A program made the translations under genes and the position numbers. Under the pieces are notes generated by a model. It had not been told where the DNA came from and did no database searches. It was given only the letters and a program-made list of their open reading frames with translations. Below, piece after piece: positions 6,725-15,177 of a stretch of 64,000 nt of DNA. The first letter of the stretch is position 1, and each line of letters starts with the position of its first letter. Source of the stretch: Bacteroidia bacterium. Its GTDB lineage: Bacteria > Bacteroidota > Bacteroidia > Chitinophagales > Saprospiraceae. The stretch spans positions 1-64,000 of the forward strand of contig JAUIEA010000003.1 of the NCBI GenBank assembly GCA_030429045.1, written 5' to 3'.

Positions 6725-8548
6725 ATGTGGAAGAAAATAGTACAACTCCTCAGCCTGACAGGGGGGCTTTCATTAGCAATTTCAAGCCCCGGGTACAGTC
6801 AGAATATTCCGGTTGTCCCTGAACCTGTCCTTGCCCCTTCCTGGACGGCCATGACCTTCGGACAGATCCAGCCCATGGGCTGGCTGAAAGATCAGATGCT
6901 GGAAGATATCCGCAGCATGATCACCGCCATGGACAGCCTGTCACCTGTAACAACTGCAGCTATCCACCGGTTTGGCGAAGGCCAATTTCCCAAGAAGATG
7001 TCCCCACAGGAACGGACAAGCGTTGAAGCATCCCTGGTCTGGTGGAACGGTTTGATCGAACAAGCCATTCTGACCCGGGATCAGCAACTCCTTCAACATG
7101 CAGGATCATATATCGACCGGCAGATCCAGCACCAGGCAGCTGATGGCTATCTGGGCGTGTTTGATCCGGATCGGCGGTACCTCCCCGAAGACTTTAATAC
7201 CGAATGCTATACCAAGGCATTACTCCTTTCGGGGTTGTTGAAGTGGTCCATACATACCGGAGACCGCCAACTGCTTCAATCCATCCAGAGCGCCATTCAG
7301 AATACTTCCCTGCATCTCCCGGCCACATTGGATGACCCCATCGACCCCCTGACATCAGGATTGACCCTGGTCGATGTATTGTTCGAACTCTACCATTTGA
7401 CCGGGCAGACCATCCACCAGGATCTGATCGACACCCTCCTCCATCGGGCCCAAATCCAACCCCGTTCCAGCATCCGGGAGTTCGCCACCCTGAAGGGACC
7501 CGATCGTGCCCCTGCTCCGTTCTACTACAGTGCCCCACGATGGCTGACAGCAGGAGCAGCATTGACCAATGATCCCCGCATGCGTCAGGACCTGGCATAT
7601 GGAATGGAACAGATCTCCCGCCATCAATTGCCATCTGGTGCTATTGCCAACCCTTCCCTGAAGGACAAAGCTCAGCAATATCATTTCGAAGAGGTCCGGG
7701 CCATTCTGGAGACCTATGTTTTTCTGTTACAGGCATCAGGCGACCCTGTTTATGCCGAGGCCATTGAACGACTCTACCTCAATGCCGTACCCGGCATGTT
7801 CGCTGATCACCACGATGGCCTGGTCTGCCCCCAGGCAGAAGATCACACCGCTGAACCAGCCCGGGCTTCCGATCACGCGATCTCACATTCAACGACCCAG
7901 TCCTGCGAGGCCGGGATCGGACATATTCATCCCACCTACATGGAGTCCCTCTGGTTTCAGGATGGACAGGGATTTGTCAATAGCTGCTTTGCTCCCTGTG
8001 AGCTGAATTCCCGTTGGGGGTCGCGCTATGTTCGTATCCAGGAAATGATGGATTTCCCGGGAGACTATCGTGTCCGTATAAACATTCAGACTGACTCCGC
8101 CTGCACCTTCATGGTCAAGGTCAGAAAACCGAAATGGGCAAGAGCGATCACCATCAACCAGCCTTACACCCTGGTCGGTGATTTCATCCATATCGAAAAA
8201 GAATGGTCCGGCTTTGATGAAATAAGTCTGGTATTCGCTCCAGGAGTTTCCAACTACAGAACTGCGACCGGTCGACGATGGTATACCTTTGGTCCCCTGG
8301 TCCTGGCCAGCAAGCGACCTTCTCCACAAGAACAGTCCTCTGCATCGTCATCCGGACTGGCATTGCCTGAATATTATACGGTCAAGCCTGCTGACAAGCC
8401 CAAACGGGCACATGGTTCACATGCAGAAGACCTGCGATTTTCCCTTCTGGCAAGACGATCCGACAATCAGCAGGAGGAAACCATTCGACTGGTCCCCATC
8501 GGCCAAACCACCACCCGACAATCGACCTTTCCGGAATACCGGCCCTGA
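6725..8548 (+). CDS. Secreted GH127/DUF1680-like protein, catalytic cysteines apparently altered
   Basis: A 607-residue protein with signal peptide (MWKKIVQLL...PGYSQ). The body follows the beta-L-arabinofuranosidase-like (GH127/GH146, DUF1680) layout: an (alpha/alpha) barrel with WWNGLIEQAILTRDQQLLQHA, DGYLGVFDPD and NTECYTKALLLSGLL, then beta-sandwich segments (MVKVRKPKWARAITIN, RRWYTFGPLVLA). In characterised GH127 enzymes a Glu-x-Cys motif and a Cys-Cys pair hold zinc and supply the Cys nucleophile. Here the first reads FEEVRAILETY, without Cys, and the second appears as QSCEAGIGH, Ser-Cys. The alignment is by eye. It may be a pseudoenzyme or use another mechanism. An esterase gene follows 22 bp downstream, which points to glycan processing. 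Confidence 0.78.
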   Translation: MWKKIVQLLSLTGGLSLAISSPGYSQNIPVVPEPVLAPSWTAMTFGQIQPMGWLKDQMLEDIRSMITAMDSLSPVTTAAIHRFGEGQFPKKMSPQERTSVEASLVWWNGLIEQAILTRDQQLLQHAGSYIDRQIQHQAADGYLGVFDPDRRYLPEDFNTECYTKALLLSGLLKWSIHTGDRQLLQSIQSAIQNTSLHLPATLDDPIDPLTSGLTLVDVLFELYHLTGQTIHQDLIDTLLHRAQIQPRSSIREFATLKGPDRAPAPFYYSAPRWLTAGAALTNDPRMRQDLAYGMEQISRHQLPSGAIANPSLKDKAQQYHFEEVRAILETYVFLLQASGDPVYAEAIERLYLNAVPGMFADHHDGLVCPQAEDHTAEPARASDHAISHSTTQSCEAGIGHIHPTYMESLWFQDGQGFVNSCFAPCELNSRWGSRYVRIQEMMDFPGDYRVRINIQTDSACTFMVKVRKPKWARAITINQPYTLVGDFIHIEKEWSGFDEISLVFAPGVSNYRTATGRRWYTFGPLVLASKRPSPQEQSSASSSGLALPEYYTVKPADKPKRAHGSHAEDLRFSLLARRSDNQQEETIRLVPIGQTTTRQSTFPEYRP

Positions 8549-8570
8549 TCGAAACCCGACAGCATTGACC

Positions 8571-9455
8571 ATGAGCCTCCCCATCCCTCTCGCGCAAAAT
8601 CTGTTGGTCCAATGCGGCACACTGTGTCAGTACTCGGCATTCCCATCCCGGTTTATAGATCCACGACCAGTGGTGGTTTGGTTGCCAGAACACTACTCAC
8701 CTGAAAAAAAGTATGCCGTTCTCTACATGCACGACGGCCAGATGTTGTTTCAGTCCACCGTCACCAAGGATCAGGATGAATGGAGTGTTGACACCATCCT
8801 CCAATCTCTTATTGAGGACGATCGTATTCGGGATACCATCGTGGTTGGTATTTTCAATCACGACCATCTGCGGGCTCTGGAATATCTCCCCCAGCGCCCT
8901 CTCCAGTCGATGTCCACCGAAGAGGTCCACACCCTGTCGACTCATCCCGACCCGCAGTTGCCTGAACTTCCCAAGGGGCCCTTTTTGGCAGATCGTTATC
9001 TCCAGTTTCTGGTGACTGAACTAAAGCCCTTTATTGACCATACATACGCCACGGATCCCTCTCACAATTATCTCTGTGGGTCCAGCATGGGTGGTTTGAT
9101 CTCCTGGTATGGGCTGTGTGAATATCCAGCAGTGTTCTCGGGGGCTGCCTGTTTGTCTACCCATTGGCCCGGGCTCTTCCGTCTGGAGCAAAATCCCCTT
9201 CCCGCTCGATGGATCCACTATCTGGAAAGCCATCTCCCCGCTCCGGGTCAACATCGATTCTATTTCGATCACGGTACGGAAGACCTGGACAATCTGTATG
9301 GCCCCACCCAGAAAGAGGCAGACCGCCTGGCTGCCGCTAAAGGATACACCGATAAACTGTGGACGAGTCGCATATATCCCGGTACCGGCCATGCCGAATC
9401 AGATTGGCGAGAGCGCCTGCACATTCCCCTGACCTGGTTGTTGGGCCGGTCATAA
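8571..9455 (+). CDS. Putative esterase (alpha/beta hydrolase, PF00756 type)
   Basis: A 294-residue alpha/beta hydrolase of the esterase D / CE1-like family. The start MSLPIPLAQN was chosen because it is the first ATG after the stop of the preceding gene. The fold landmarks are VVWLPEHYSPEKKYAVLYMHDGQMLF at the N-terminus, an oxyanion region around VVGIFNHD, the nucleophile elbow GSSMGG at about residue 173, and the likely catalytic His in YPGTGHAESDWRER near the C-terminus. There is no clear signal peptide. It sits 22 bp behind the GH127-like gene and is probably co-transcribed; it could remove acyl groups from the same substrate, which is inference. Confidence 0.85.
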   Translation: MSLPIPLAQNLLVQCGTLCQYSAFPSRFIDPRPVVVWLPEHYSPEKKYAVLYMHDGQMLFQSTVTKDQDEWSVDTILQSLIEDDRIRDTIVVGIFNHDHLRALEYLPQRPLQSMSTEEVHTLSTHPDPQLPELPKGPFLADRYLQFLVTELKPFIDHTYATDPSHNYLCGSSMGGLISWYGLCEYPAVFSGAACLSTHWPGLFRLEQNPLPARWIHYLESHLPAPGQHRFYFDHGTEDLDNLYGPTQKEADRLAAAKGYTDKLWTSRIYPGTGHAESDWRERLHIPLTWLLGRS

Positions 9456-9528
9456 CCTTCCGGCTTATCCAATCGAGATCACATAACGGACTGGTCAAAT
9501 CCGGTATTTTTGCGGGCAATTTGTCGAT

Positions 9529-10740
9529 ATGATCAAATCAACGCTCCTCCCGGTCCTTAGCCTTACCTTCTTTATCCTGACCAGTATCACTCATTCGGGC
9601 TGTACCCAACCGAACCCCGGGAACACGGTTGTCATCGCAGGAGAGATCCGCCTTCACCCCGAATGGGCATCCCGACTCTACCTGTTGAAACCGGCCTCCT
9701 TTACCAAGATCCTGGCTCCGTATGAAATGCCGGTCACAGACACGATCCCTTTATCTGCAGATGGCTCCTTTGCTCTGGAGAAGGAGATCTCTGCCGGCGA
9801 GGCAGGTTTGTATGTTCTGGTTTCCCAGCCAGCCAGCGGCCGGTTTCCCAATGCCCTTGAATCATTACCCTTTCGCGAGAATTATATCTTCGTCCATCTG
9901 GCTCCGGGAGGACGTATCCGACTGTCTGCAGATATTGACCGCATGAGTCATAGTGTGACGTTCTTGGATGCCGATTCGACGACACGGGAATTGAATGCCC
10001 TGCACGTCTTTCGCACCCCACTGGTTGACGAGATCGAAACCCGGTGGAAGAATGCTCCGGATCCCGGCCAGTTCCAATGGAATATCCATGGAAGCGAAGA
10101 GATCAGCCAGGCCATTCATCAGGATCTCGATGCCTACCTGGATACAGCCACCTCATTCTACCCCGTGATGGCCGCATTGCGTTTCCGGGCGCCCGACCAC
10201 AACTATCGGGATCGGCCTGAGTTCTTCATTCGCGTATACCAGAAGCTTTCCGGGCGCTACCCCGATCACCCCTGGGTAAAGGAGTTGGCCTATCATCTTC
10301 GCCCGGAAAACCTCCCGGTCCTGGAAGGGGAACCAATGCCGGATTTTCATCTCCCGACTGCAGATGGCGAACCCCTGCAACTCAAGGACATTCAAGCAAA
10401 ACTTATCCTGGTCGATTTCTGGGCATCCTGGTGCGCTCCCTGTCGAAAGGAGATCCGAACAACCTTACTCCCGCTCTATGCCCGGTATCATTCTGCCGGA
10501 TTTGAGATCCTCGGCATTTCGATCGACAGCGATAAACACTCCTGGATAAATGCCATTCAAAAAGATGGCGCTACCTGGCCGCAGGTAAGCGACCTTCAAG
10601 GCGATGCCAGCCCGGTCCGGCAATCGCTGAAATTTGACACCATACCGGCCTGTTATCTACTCGATGAACATGGTCGTCTGCTGGCACGTAATCTCCATGG
10701 GGAAGCATTGGAAGATTTTGTACAGGCCTATTTTCAATAG
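9529..10740 (+). CDS. TlpA-like thiol:disulfide reductase lipoprotein
   Basis: A 403-residue exported protein. The signal peptide ends in SGC (ITHSGCTQPN), so it is a likely lipoprotein. Residues ~25-120 form a DUF4369-like beta domain (VVIAGEIRLHPEW...). Residues ~265-403 are a thioredoxin fold of the AhpC/TlpA type: GEPMPDFHLPTADGEPLQLKDIQ, LILVDFWASWCAPCRKEIR with the CAPC active site near residue 302, then FEILGISIDSDKHSW and a cis-Pro region TIPACYLLD. Such proteins keep periplasmic cysteines reduced or mature cytochromes in Bacteroidota. It is followed by an M1 peptidase 80 bp later. Confidence 0.92.
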   Translation: MIKSTLLPVLSLTFFILTSITHSGCTQPNPGNTVVIAGEIRLHPEWASRLYLLKPASFTKILAPYEMPVTDTIPLSADGSFALEKEISAGEAGLYVLVSQPASGRFPNALESLPFRENYIFVHLAPGGRIRLSADIDRMSHSVTFLDADSTTRELNALHVFRTPLVDEIETRWKNAPDPGQFQWNIHGSEEISQAIHQDLDAYLDTATSFYPVMAALRFRAPDHNYRDRPEFFIRVYQKLSGRYPDHPWVKELAYHLRPENLPVLEGEPMPDFHLPTADGEPLQLKDIQAKLILVDFWASWCAPCRKEIRTTLLPLYARYHSAGFEILGISIDSDKHSWINAIQKDGATWPQVSDLQGDASPVRQSLKFDTIPACYLLDEHGRLLARNLHGEALEDFVQAYFQ

Positions 10741-10820
10741 CGAAAAACCCTTTATTTCTGGCCTGGGTGATCCAGATCACTGTCTTCCAACAGGGGGGCA
10801 TTCATCTTTGAAAAAGAAAG

Positions 10821-12746
10821 ATGTTGGCCATGCCTGGATACCTACTCCTCCCTATTCTGTTTTTACCATTCTGGATGGGGGCGCAGGACCACCCGGAAAT
10901 GAAGGAGCTGTATTTATCGGAGCAACACCATGCCCGATCAAAAGCCCAATTCAGGAGCAATCCACTCACCCAGGATTATGACGTGACTTACCACTGCCTG
11001 TCCGTTGAGGTGGATCCGGCCATCAGTTATATCACCGGGAAAGTCACCACTCATTTTCGCCCCCAGCTCCCAGGATTGGATATCCTTCATTTTGATCTTT
11101 CTGATGGTATGCAGATCGACAGTATTTCCTGGCACCAGATCCAGTGTACATATACCCATGCCGATCATACCCTGGCCATCCACCTTCCCGAAGAACTGCT
11201 TGCTGGCATCGTGGACAGCGTGACCATCTGGTACCAGGGCAAACCCGGTACAACCGGGTTCGGGTCATTCAACCAGGGTACACATCAGAACAGCCCGGTT
11301 CTCTGGACTTTGTCCGAGCCCTATGGAGCCCGTGATTGGTGGCCGTGTAAACAGGACCTGACCGATAAAGCCGACAGCATCGATATCATCATCACCACCC
11401 CTGCGATCTATCGGGCCGCCAGTAATGGCCTGCTGGTAGATGAATATGCGGTCGGGGATCAGAAGATCTATCACTGGCAACATCGTTATCCCATTGCCGC
11501 CTATCTGGTGGCCTTTGCCGTGACCGACTATGCTGTATACTCGGATTTTGTCCCGACTTCCGCCGGACCGGTGGAGGTCCTGAATTATGTCTATCCCGAA
11601 AACCTCGCCACTGCGCAGGCGGCTACCCAGGCCATCGTTCCCATCATGCAGCTCTACAATGACCTGTTTGGTCTCTACCCCTTTGCAGATGAAAAATATG
11701 GGCATGCCCAATTCGGATGGGGCGGCGGCATGGAACACCAGACCATGAGCTTTATGGTCGGATTTTCACATCTGTTGATGGCGCATGAGCTCGCTCACCA
11801 ATGGTTCGGAGACAAGGTGACCTGTGCAAGCTGGGCAGATATCTGGCTGAATGAAGGATTCGCAACCTACCTCGAAGGATTGAACTATGAACACGGGATC
11901 GGGCCCACAGATTGGATGGACTGGAAAAAGGGAAAGATCGCTCATGTGATCAGTGCGCCGGGCGGATCAGTCTGGGTGGAGGATACCACTTCCGTCAGTC
12001 GCATATTCAACAGTCGGCTATCCTATTCAAAAGGGGCCATGGTGTTACATATGCTGCGATGGGAACTGGGTGACGAAGATTTTTTCCAGGCCATCCGCAA
12101 CTACCTGGATGCTCCGGAAAATGCATATGCATATGGCCACACTGCCGAACTGATCGAACACCTGGAAGAGACCAGCGGATCAGACCTCTTGGTCTTTTTC
12201 CAGAACTGGTATTATGGCGAAGGATTCCCCACCTATTCCATGCAGTGGTCGGTCGATGACCAACAGATCCTCCTGCAGGTGGAACAAAGCACCTCGCATC
12301 CTTCCGTCCCATTTTTTCCCATGACCCTGCCCCTGTATATCACCGGCACCGGTGGGCAGGACACCCTGCTTCGCATTCCGCATGCCTATAGCGGAGAAAC
12401 CTTTCTCCTGGACCTGCCCTGGGCTGTCAGTACACTGGAATTCGATCCGGACCTGTGGATCGTCAAAGGGCCGACCCAGATCACAACGGGAATAGAAGAC
12501 CCTGCCTGGGCCGACCGGTTTTCCTGCTTCCCCAACCCGATCGGTTCAGGACCACTAACACTCCTCTCGCCGGACCATCCCATTCTCCGTTTGTCCATCA
12601 TCGATCAGTTGGGTCGGAGCTCATCCATGGATTATCCGGAAGGAAAAAAACTCCTGGAACTTTCACCATCAACCCTGCCAGGAGGAATATTCCATCTGCT
12701 GGTGACGACCAGCAAAGGAACGCTGTTTCGAAAAATCGTGAAATAA
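10821..12746 (+). CDS. M1-family aminopeptidase with T9SS sorting domain
   Basis: A 641-residue secreted zinc metalloaminopeptidase. The signal peptide is MLAMPGYLLLPILFLPFWMGAQ. Residues ~40-220 form the N-terminal beta domain (TYHCLSVEVDPAISYITGKVTTHF). The substrate-recognition motif reads GGGMEHQT rather than the classical GAMEN. The zinc site is HELAHQWFGD (about residues 321-330), with the third ligand in NEGFATYLE about 19 residues on. The C-terminus is a T9SS domain (FSCFPNPIGSGPLTLLS...GGIFHLLV). It probably acts at the cell surface on peptides from extracellular protein breakdown. Confidence 0.93.
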   Translation: MLAMPGYLLLPILFLPFWMGAQDHPEMKELYLSEQHHARSKAQFRSNPLTQDYDVTYHCLSVEVDPAISYITGKVTTHFRPQLPGLDILHFDLSDGMQIDSISWHQIQCTYTHADHTLAIHLPEELLAGIVDSVTIWYQGKPGTTGFGSFNQGTHQNSPVLWTLSEPYGARDWWPCKQDLTDKADSIDIIITTPAIYRAASNGLLVDEYAVGDQKIYHWQHRYPIAAYLVAFAVTDYAVYSDFVPTSAGPVEVLNYVYPENLATAQAATQAIVPIMQLYNDLFGLYPFADEKYGHAQFGWGGGMEHQTMSFMVGFSHLLMAHELAHQWFGDKVTCASWADIWLNEGFATYLEGLNYEHGIGPTDWMDWKKGKIAHVISAPGGSVWVEDTTSVSRIFNSRLSYSKGAMVLHMLRWELGDEDFFQAIRNYLDAPENAYAYGHTAELIEHLEETSGSDLLVFFQNWYYGEGFPTYSMQWSVDDQQILLQVEQSTSHPSVPFFPMTLPLYITGTGGQDTLLRIPHAYSGETFLLDLPWAVSTLEFDPDLWIVKGPTQITTGIEDPAWADRFSCFPNPIGSGPLTLLSPDHPILRLSIIDQLGRSSSMDYPEGKKLLELSPSTLPGGIFHLLVTTSKGTLFRKIVK

Positions 12747-12823
12747 GTCGGTGGATTCAGCAGTTATTCCGTTAATTCGGCTCGTCTTTCGGACTCATCC
12801 AGAACATCATAAACACCCGTACC

Positions 12824-13243
12824 ATGCGCTCTTTCCTGGTTTTTACCCTCTTCAGTGTCCTCCTGTTATCGGCCTGTACATTCACATTGCCCACCGGAAC
12901 CACAGGAGGCACAAACTCTCCCTCCAACCCGAATGCAGATGCTGGCCTGGAGGAAAAACAACGAGCCTCCGGATCGGATAAGATCGCCCTTGAATTGGGT
13001 CTGAGCACAGAACAACGCATGAAATATGACCGGATCATTTCGGATCATCAGAGCAAACTTGCCGGCATCAATGCCAATAAATCCCTGAGTGACTCGGCCA
13101 AACGCGTGCAACTGGATGCGCAGGAACAACGAAAGCATGAATCGATCAAGGCCATACTGACCCCCCAGCAAGCCACCAGATATGATCAGCTCATCGCTGA
13201 AAGCTCCAAGCGGGATCCCATTGTCCTTCCCGGCAGAAAGTAA
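12824..13243 (+). CDS. Small lipoprotein with Spy/CpxP-like LTxxQ repeats
   Basis: A 139-residue lipoprotein: signal MRSFLVFTLFSVLLLSAC, a low-complexity Thr/Gly/Asn/Pro linker, then a helical region with two related segments, LGLSTEQRMKYDRII and ILTPQQATRYDQLI. Paired LTxxQ motifs are the hallmark of the Spy/CpxP periplasmic chaperone group, so an envelope-stress role is plausible. The similarity is limited to these motifs. It stands alone, 77 bp after the M1 gene. Confidence 0.7.
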   Translation: MRSFLVFTLFSVLLLSACTFTLPTGTTGGTNSPSNPNADAGLEEKQRASGSDKIALELGLSTEQRMKYDRIISDHQSKLAGINANKSLSDSAKRVQLDAQEQRKHESIKAILTPQQATRYDQLIAESSKRDPIVLPGRK

Positions 13244-13566
13244 GGCCACCTGAAGCCAACTGACGCCTTCAGGCTCGACCTGGCTAACCTCGTTCAGATC
13301 GACGGACCAGATTCTATTGGTGCACATCCTTCCTCCGATGCGCTCAATCCTTCATGCCTCACAGATCTCGCCGCTGTACTGTATGGCGGCCTCTTCTGTG
13401 GTCACCCCTTGTGATGATCAGGATCAACCAGTGATTCGAGTCTCCGGTGATCAGAGTTACAGAGGGCATATGCTATCCGCCTCAACTTCGTGGTGATCCT
13501 GTTACGATATCGAAACAAGATCGAATCCCTGGCTCTCCAGGGTCATTCCTGATTAAATCAACCACG
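13244..13566. other. Intergenic region, nothing clear
   Basis: About 320 bp between the Spy-like lipoprotein and the FadL porin. I see no convincing reading frame, repeat, RNA gene or promoter box. The frame of the porin stays open upstream to 13447, but the signal peptide begins at 13567. Confidence 0.5.
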
Positions 13567-14919
13567 ATGAAACACATTCTATTATTCATGGCACTGGGAC
13601 TTACTTTTCAATTATATGCCCAGACAGGGCATGTGCTGCAGGGGTCCGGACCAGTCAACTTCTCTATGGGAGGTGCAGCCACGGCTCTGCCCATTGATCC
13701 CACCGGTGCTTTACAATGGAACCCGGCGTCCATTACTGCTTTCCGGGCCACTGAGATCGCTGCCAGTGCGGCCTATTTTACGGCCGCCCCGTCAGTTTAT
13801 TCCAAGGCGAATATCCCGGATGGTCAGGGCGGGTTTTTTCCGGTAGAGGGTATGACCGAAGATGAGCGAGGTGCTTCCATCCTGCCTACCCTGGCCGTCG
13901 TCTTTGCCCGGGAAGACAGCAAATTTGCCTGGGGCATATCCGCCCTGGGAATCAGTGGATTTGGTGTCGACTATCCCGCTACGACCAACCTTCCCGGAAA
14001 TTCCGACTTTGATCCACAAAACTCCAACCCCCTGCTCTACCCACAGAATTTCATGGGATTTGGTGACCTGTATTCGGATTACCAATTATTGCAGGTAGGC
14101 CTGACAGGAGCCTATCGGATCACAGATGCTTTTTCTATAGGCATAGCCCCTACCTTTAATTATGCCTCCCTGCAAGTAGAACCCACCCCGGTGGCCGCAC
14201 CCGATCCGCAACGCGGTTATCCCATTGGTGAAAAAACCAGCTCCGTGGGATTCGGTGCCCAGATCGGATTGTTTTATGCCCTCGAAAATGGGCTCCAGTT
14301 CGGTGCCACCTACAAGTCCACACAATTTATGGGTGACCTGGAAATGGAAGGCGCCTACCTGGATGGCAGCGAAGCACCCGTGACCATATTTAACATGGAC
14401 TACCCGTCTATCCTTTCTCTGGGTGCCGCATTTACGCATGACCAGTTTGATATAGCCCTGGATTACCGGTATATCGACTATGCCAATACAGATGGTTTTG
14501 CCGAGACCGGCTGGCGGATCGGTGACAATGGCTTCCCCACGGGTGCCGTCGCCGGATTCGGATGGGAAAGCATCCATGTGCTGGCCGCAGGTCTACAATA
14601 CAAAGGCATTGAGAATCTTCCGTTACGGATAGGTTATACATTTAATACCAACCCTATCACGGAAGACAATGTATTCCTGTCCTCCTCCGCACCAGCGGTG
14701 ATCGCCAATGCCGCCCAGATCGGTGCCAGCTATCTATTCCTGGATCACTGGGGTGTTCATGCGACCTACCACCACGGCTTCAACACTGAAGTGAGTGGAC
14801 AACTCCTCAATCCCATGCTGATCGCAACAGATAATCCTCTGGGGAAGGTACCCGGAAGTGCCGTGACCAGCGATATGAGCACCGATGTGGTGCTTTTCGG
14901 GTTGAGTTACCGTTTTTGA
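13567..14919 (+). CDS. OmpP1/FadL-family outer-membrane porin
   Basis: A 450-residue outer-membrane beta-barrel. It starts at the ATG at 13567 with a clean signal peptide (MKHILLFMALGLTFQLYAQ). It is followed by the family's N-terminal plug/hatch region, TGHVLQGSGPVNFSMGGAATALPIDPTGALQWNPASI, diagnostic for OmpP1/FadL/TodX transporters of long-chain fatty acids and other hydrophobic substrates. The rest is alternating beta-strand sequence and ends in a barrel-type C-terminus with terminal Phe (VLFGLSYRF). A GC-rich hairpin follows at 14944-14974. Confidence 0.93.
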   Translation: MKHILLFMALGLTFQLYAQTGHVLQGSGPVNFSMGGAATALPIDPTGALQWNPASITAFRATEIAASAAYFTAAPSVYSKANIPDGQGGFFPVEGMTEDERGASILPTLAVVFAREDSKFAWGISALGISGFGVDYPATTNLPGNSDFDPQNSNPLLYPQNFMGFGDLYSDYQLLQVGLTGAYRITDAFSIGIAPTFNYASLQVEPTPVAAPDPQRGYPIGEKTSSVGFGAQIGLFYALENGLQFGATYKSTQFMGDLEMEGAYLDGSEAPVTIFNMDYPSILSLGAAFTHDQFDIALDYRYIDYANTDGFAETGWRIGDNGFPTGAVAGFGWESIHVLAAGLQYKGIENLPLRIGYTFNTNPITEDNVFLSSSAPAVIANAAQIGASYLFLDHWGVHATYHHGFNTEVSGQLLNPMLIATDNPLGKVPGSAVTSDMSTDVVLFGLSYRF

Positions 14920-14943
14920 TTGAAGGATTGACTTGGTGAATCC

Positions 14944-14974
14944 GTCACCCTGCGATCTGATGGTCGCGGGGTGA
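14944..14974 (+). terminator. Hairpin after the FadL gene
   Basis: GTCACCC...GGGTGAC arms with internal pairing (GCGA/TCGC), 25 bases after the stop codon. No strong T-run follows, so terminator function is likely but not certain. Confidence 0.5.
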
Positions 14975-15177
14975 CTCATTTATATAGGTATCCTTCAGGA
15001 TGATCTATATCCAGTTCAGAATGAGGGCCATATGCTCTTTCTTCTCCAGGGCCATTTGCGTCGAAAAGAACAGGGATTCCAGAAGGAAACGAACAACCTG
15101 ACACTATTTTTCATTTCCTTTATCCAGGCACGGCCTTGTTCACGTGCCGGTAATCCTTTTACCCGGCCTAACTCCCA

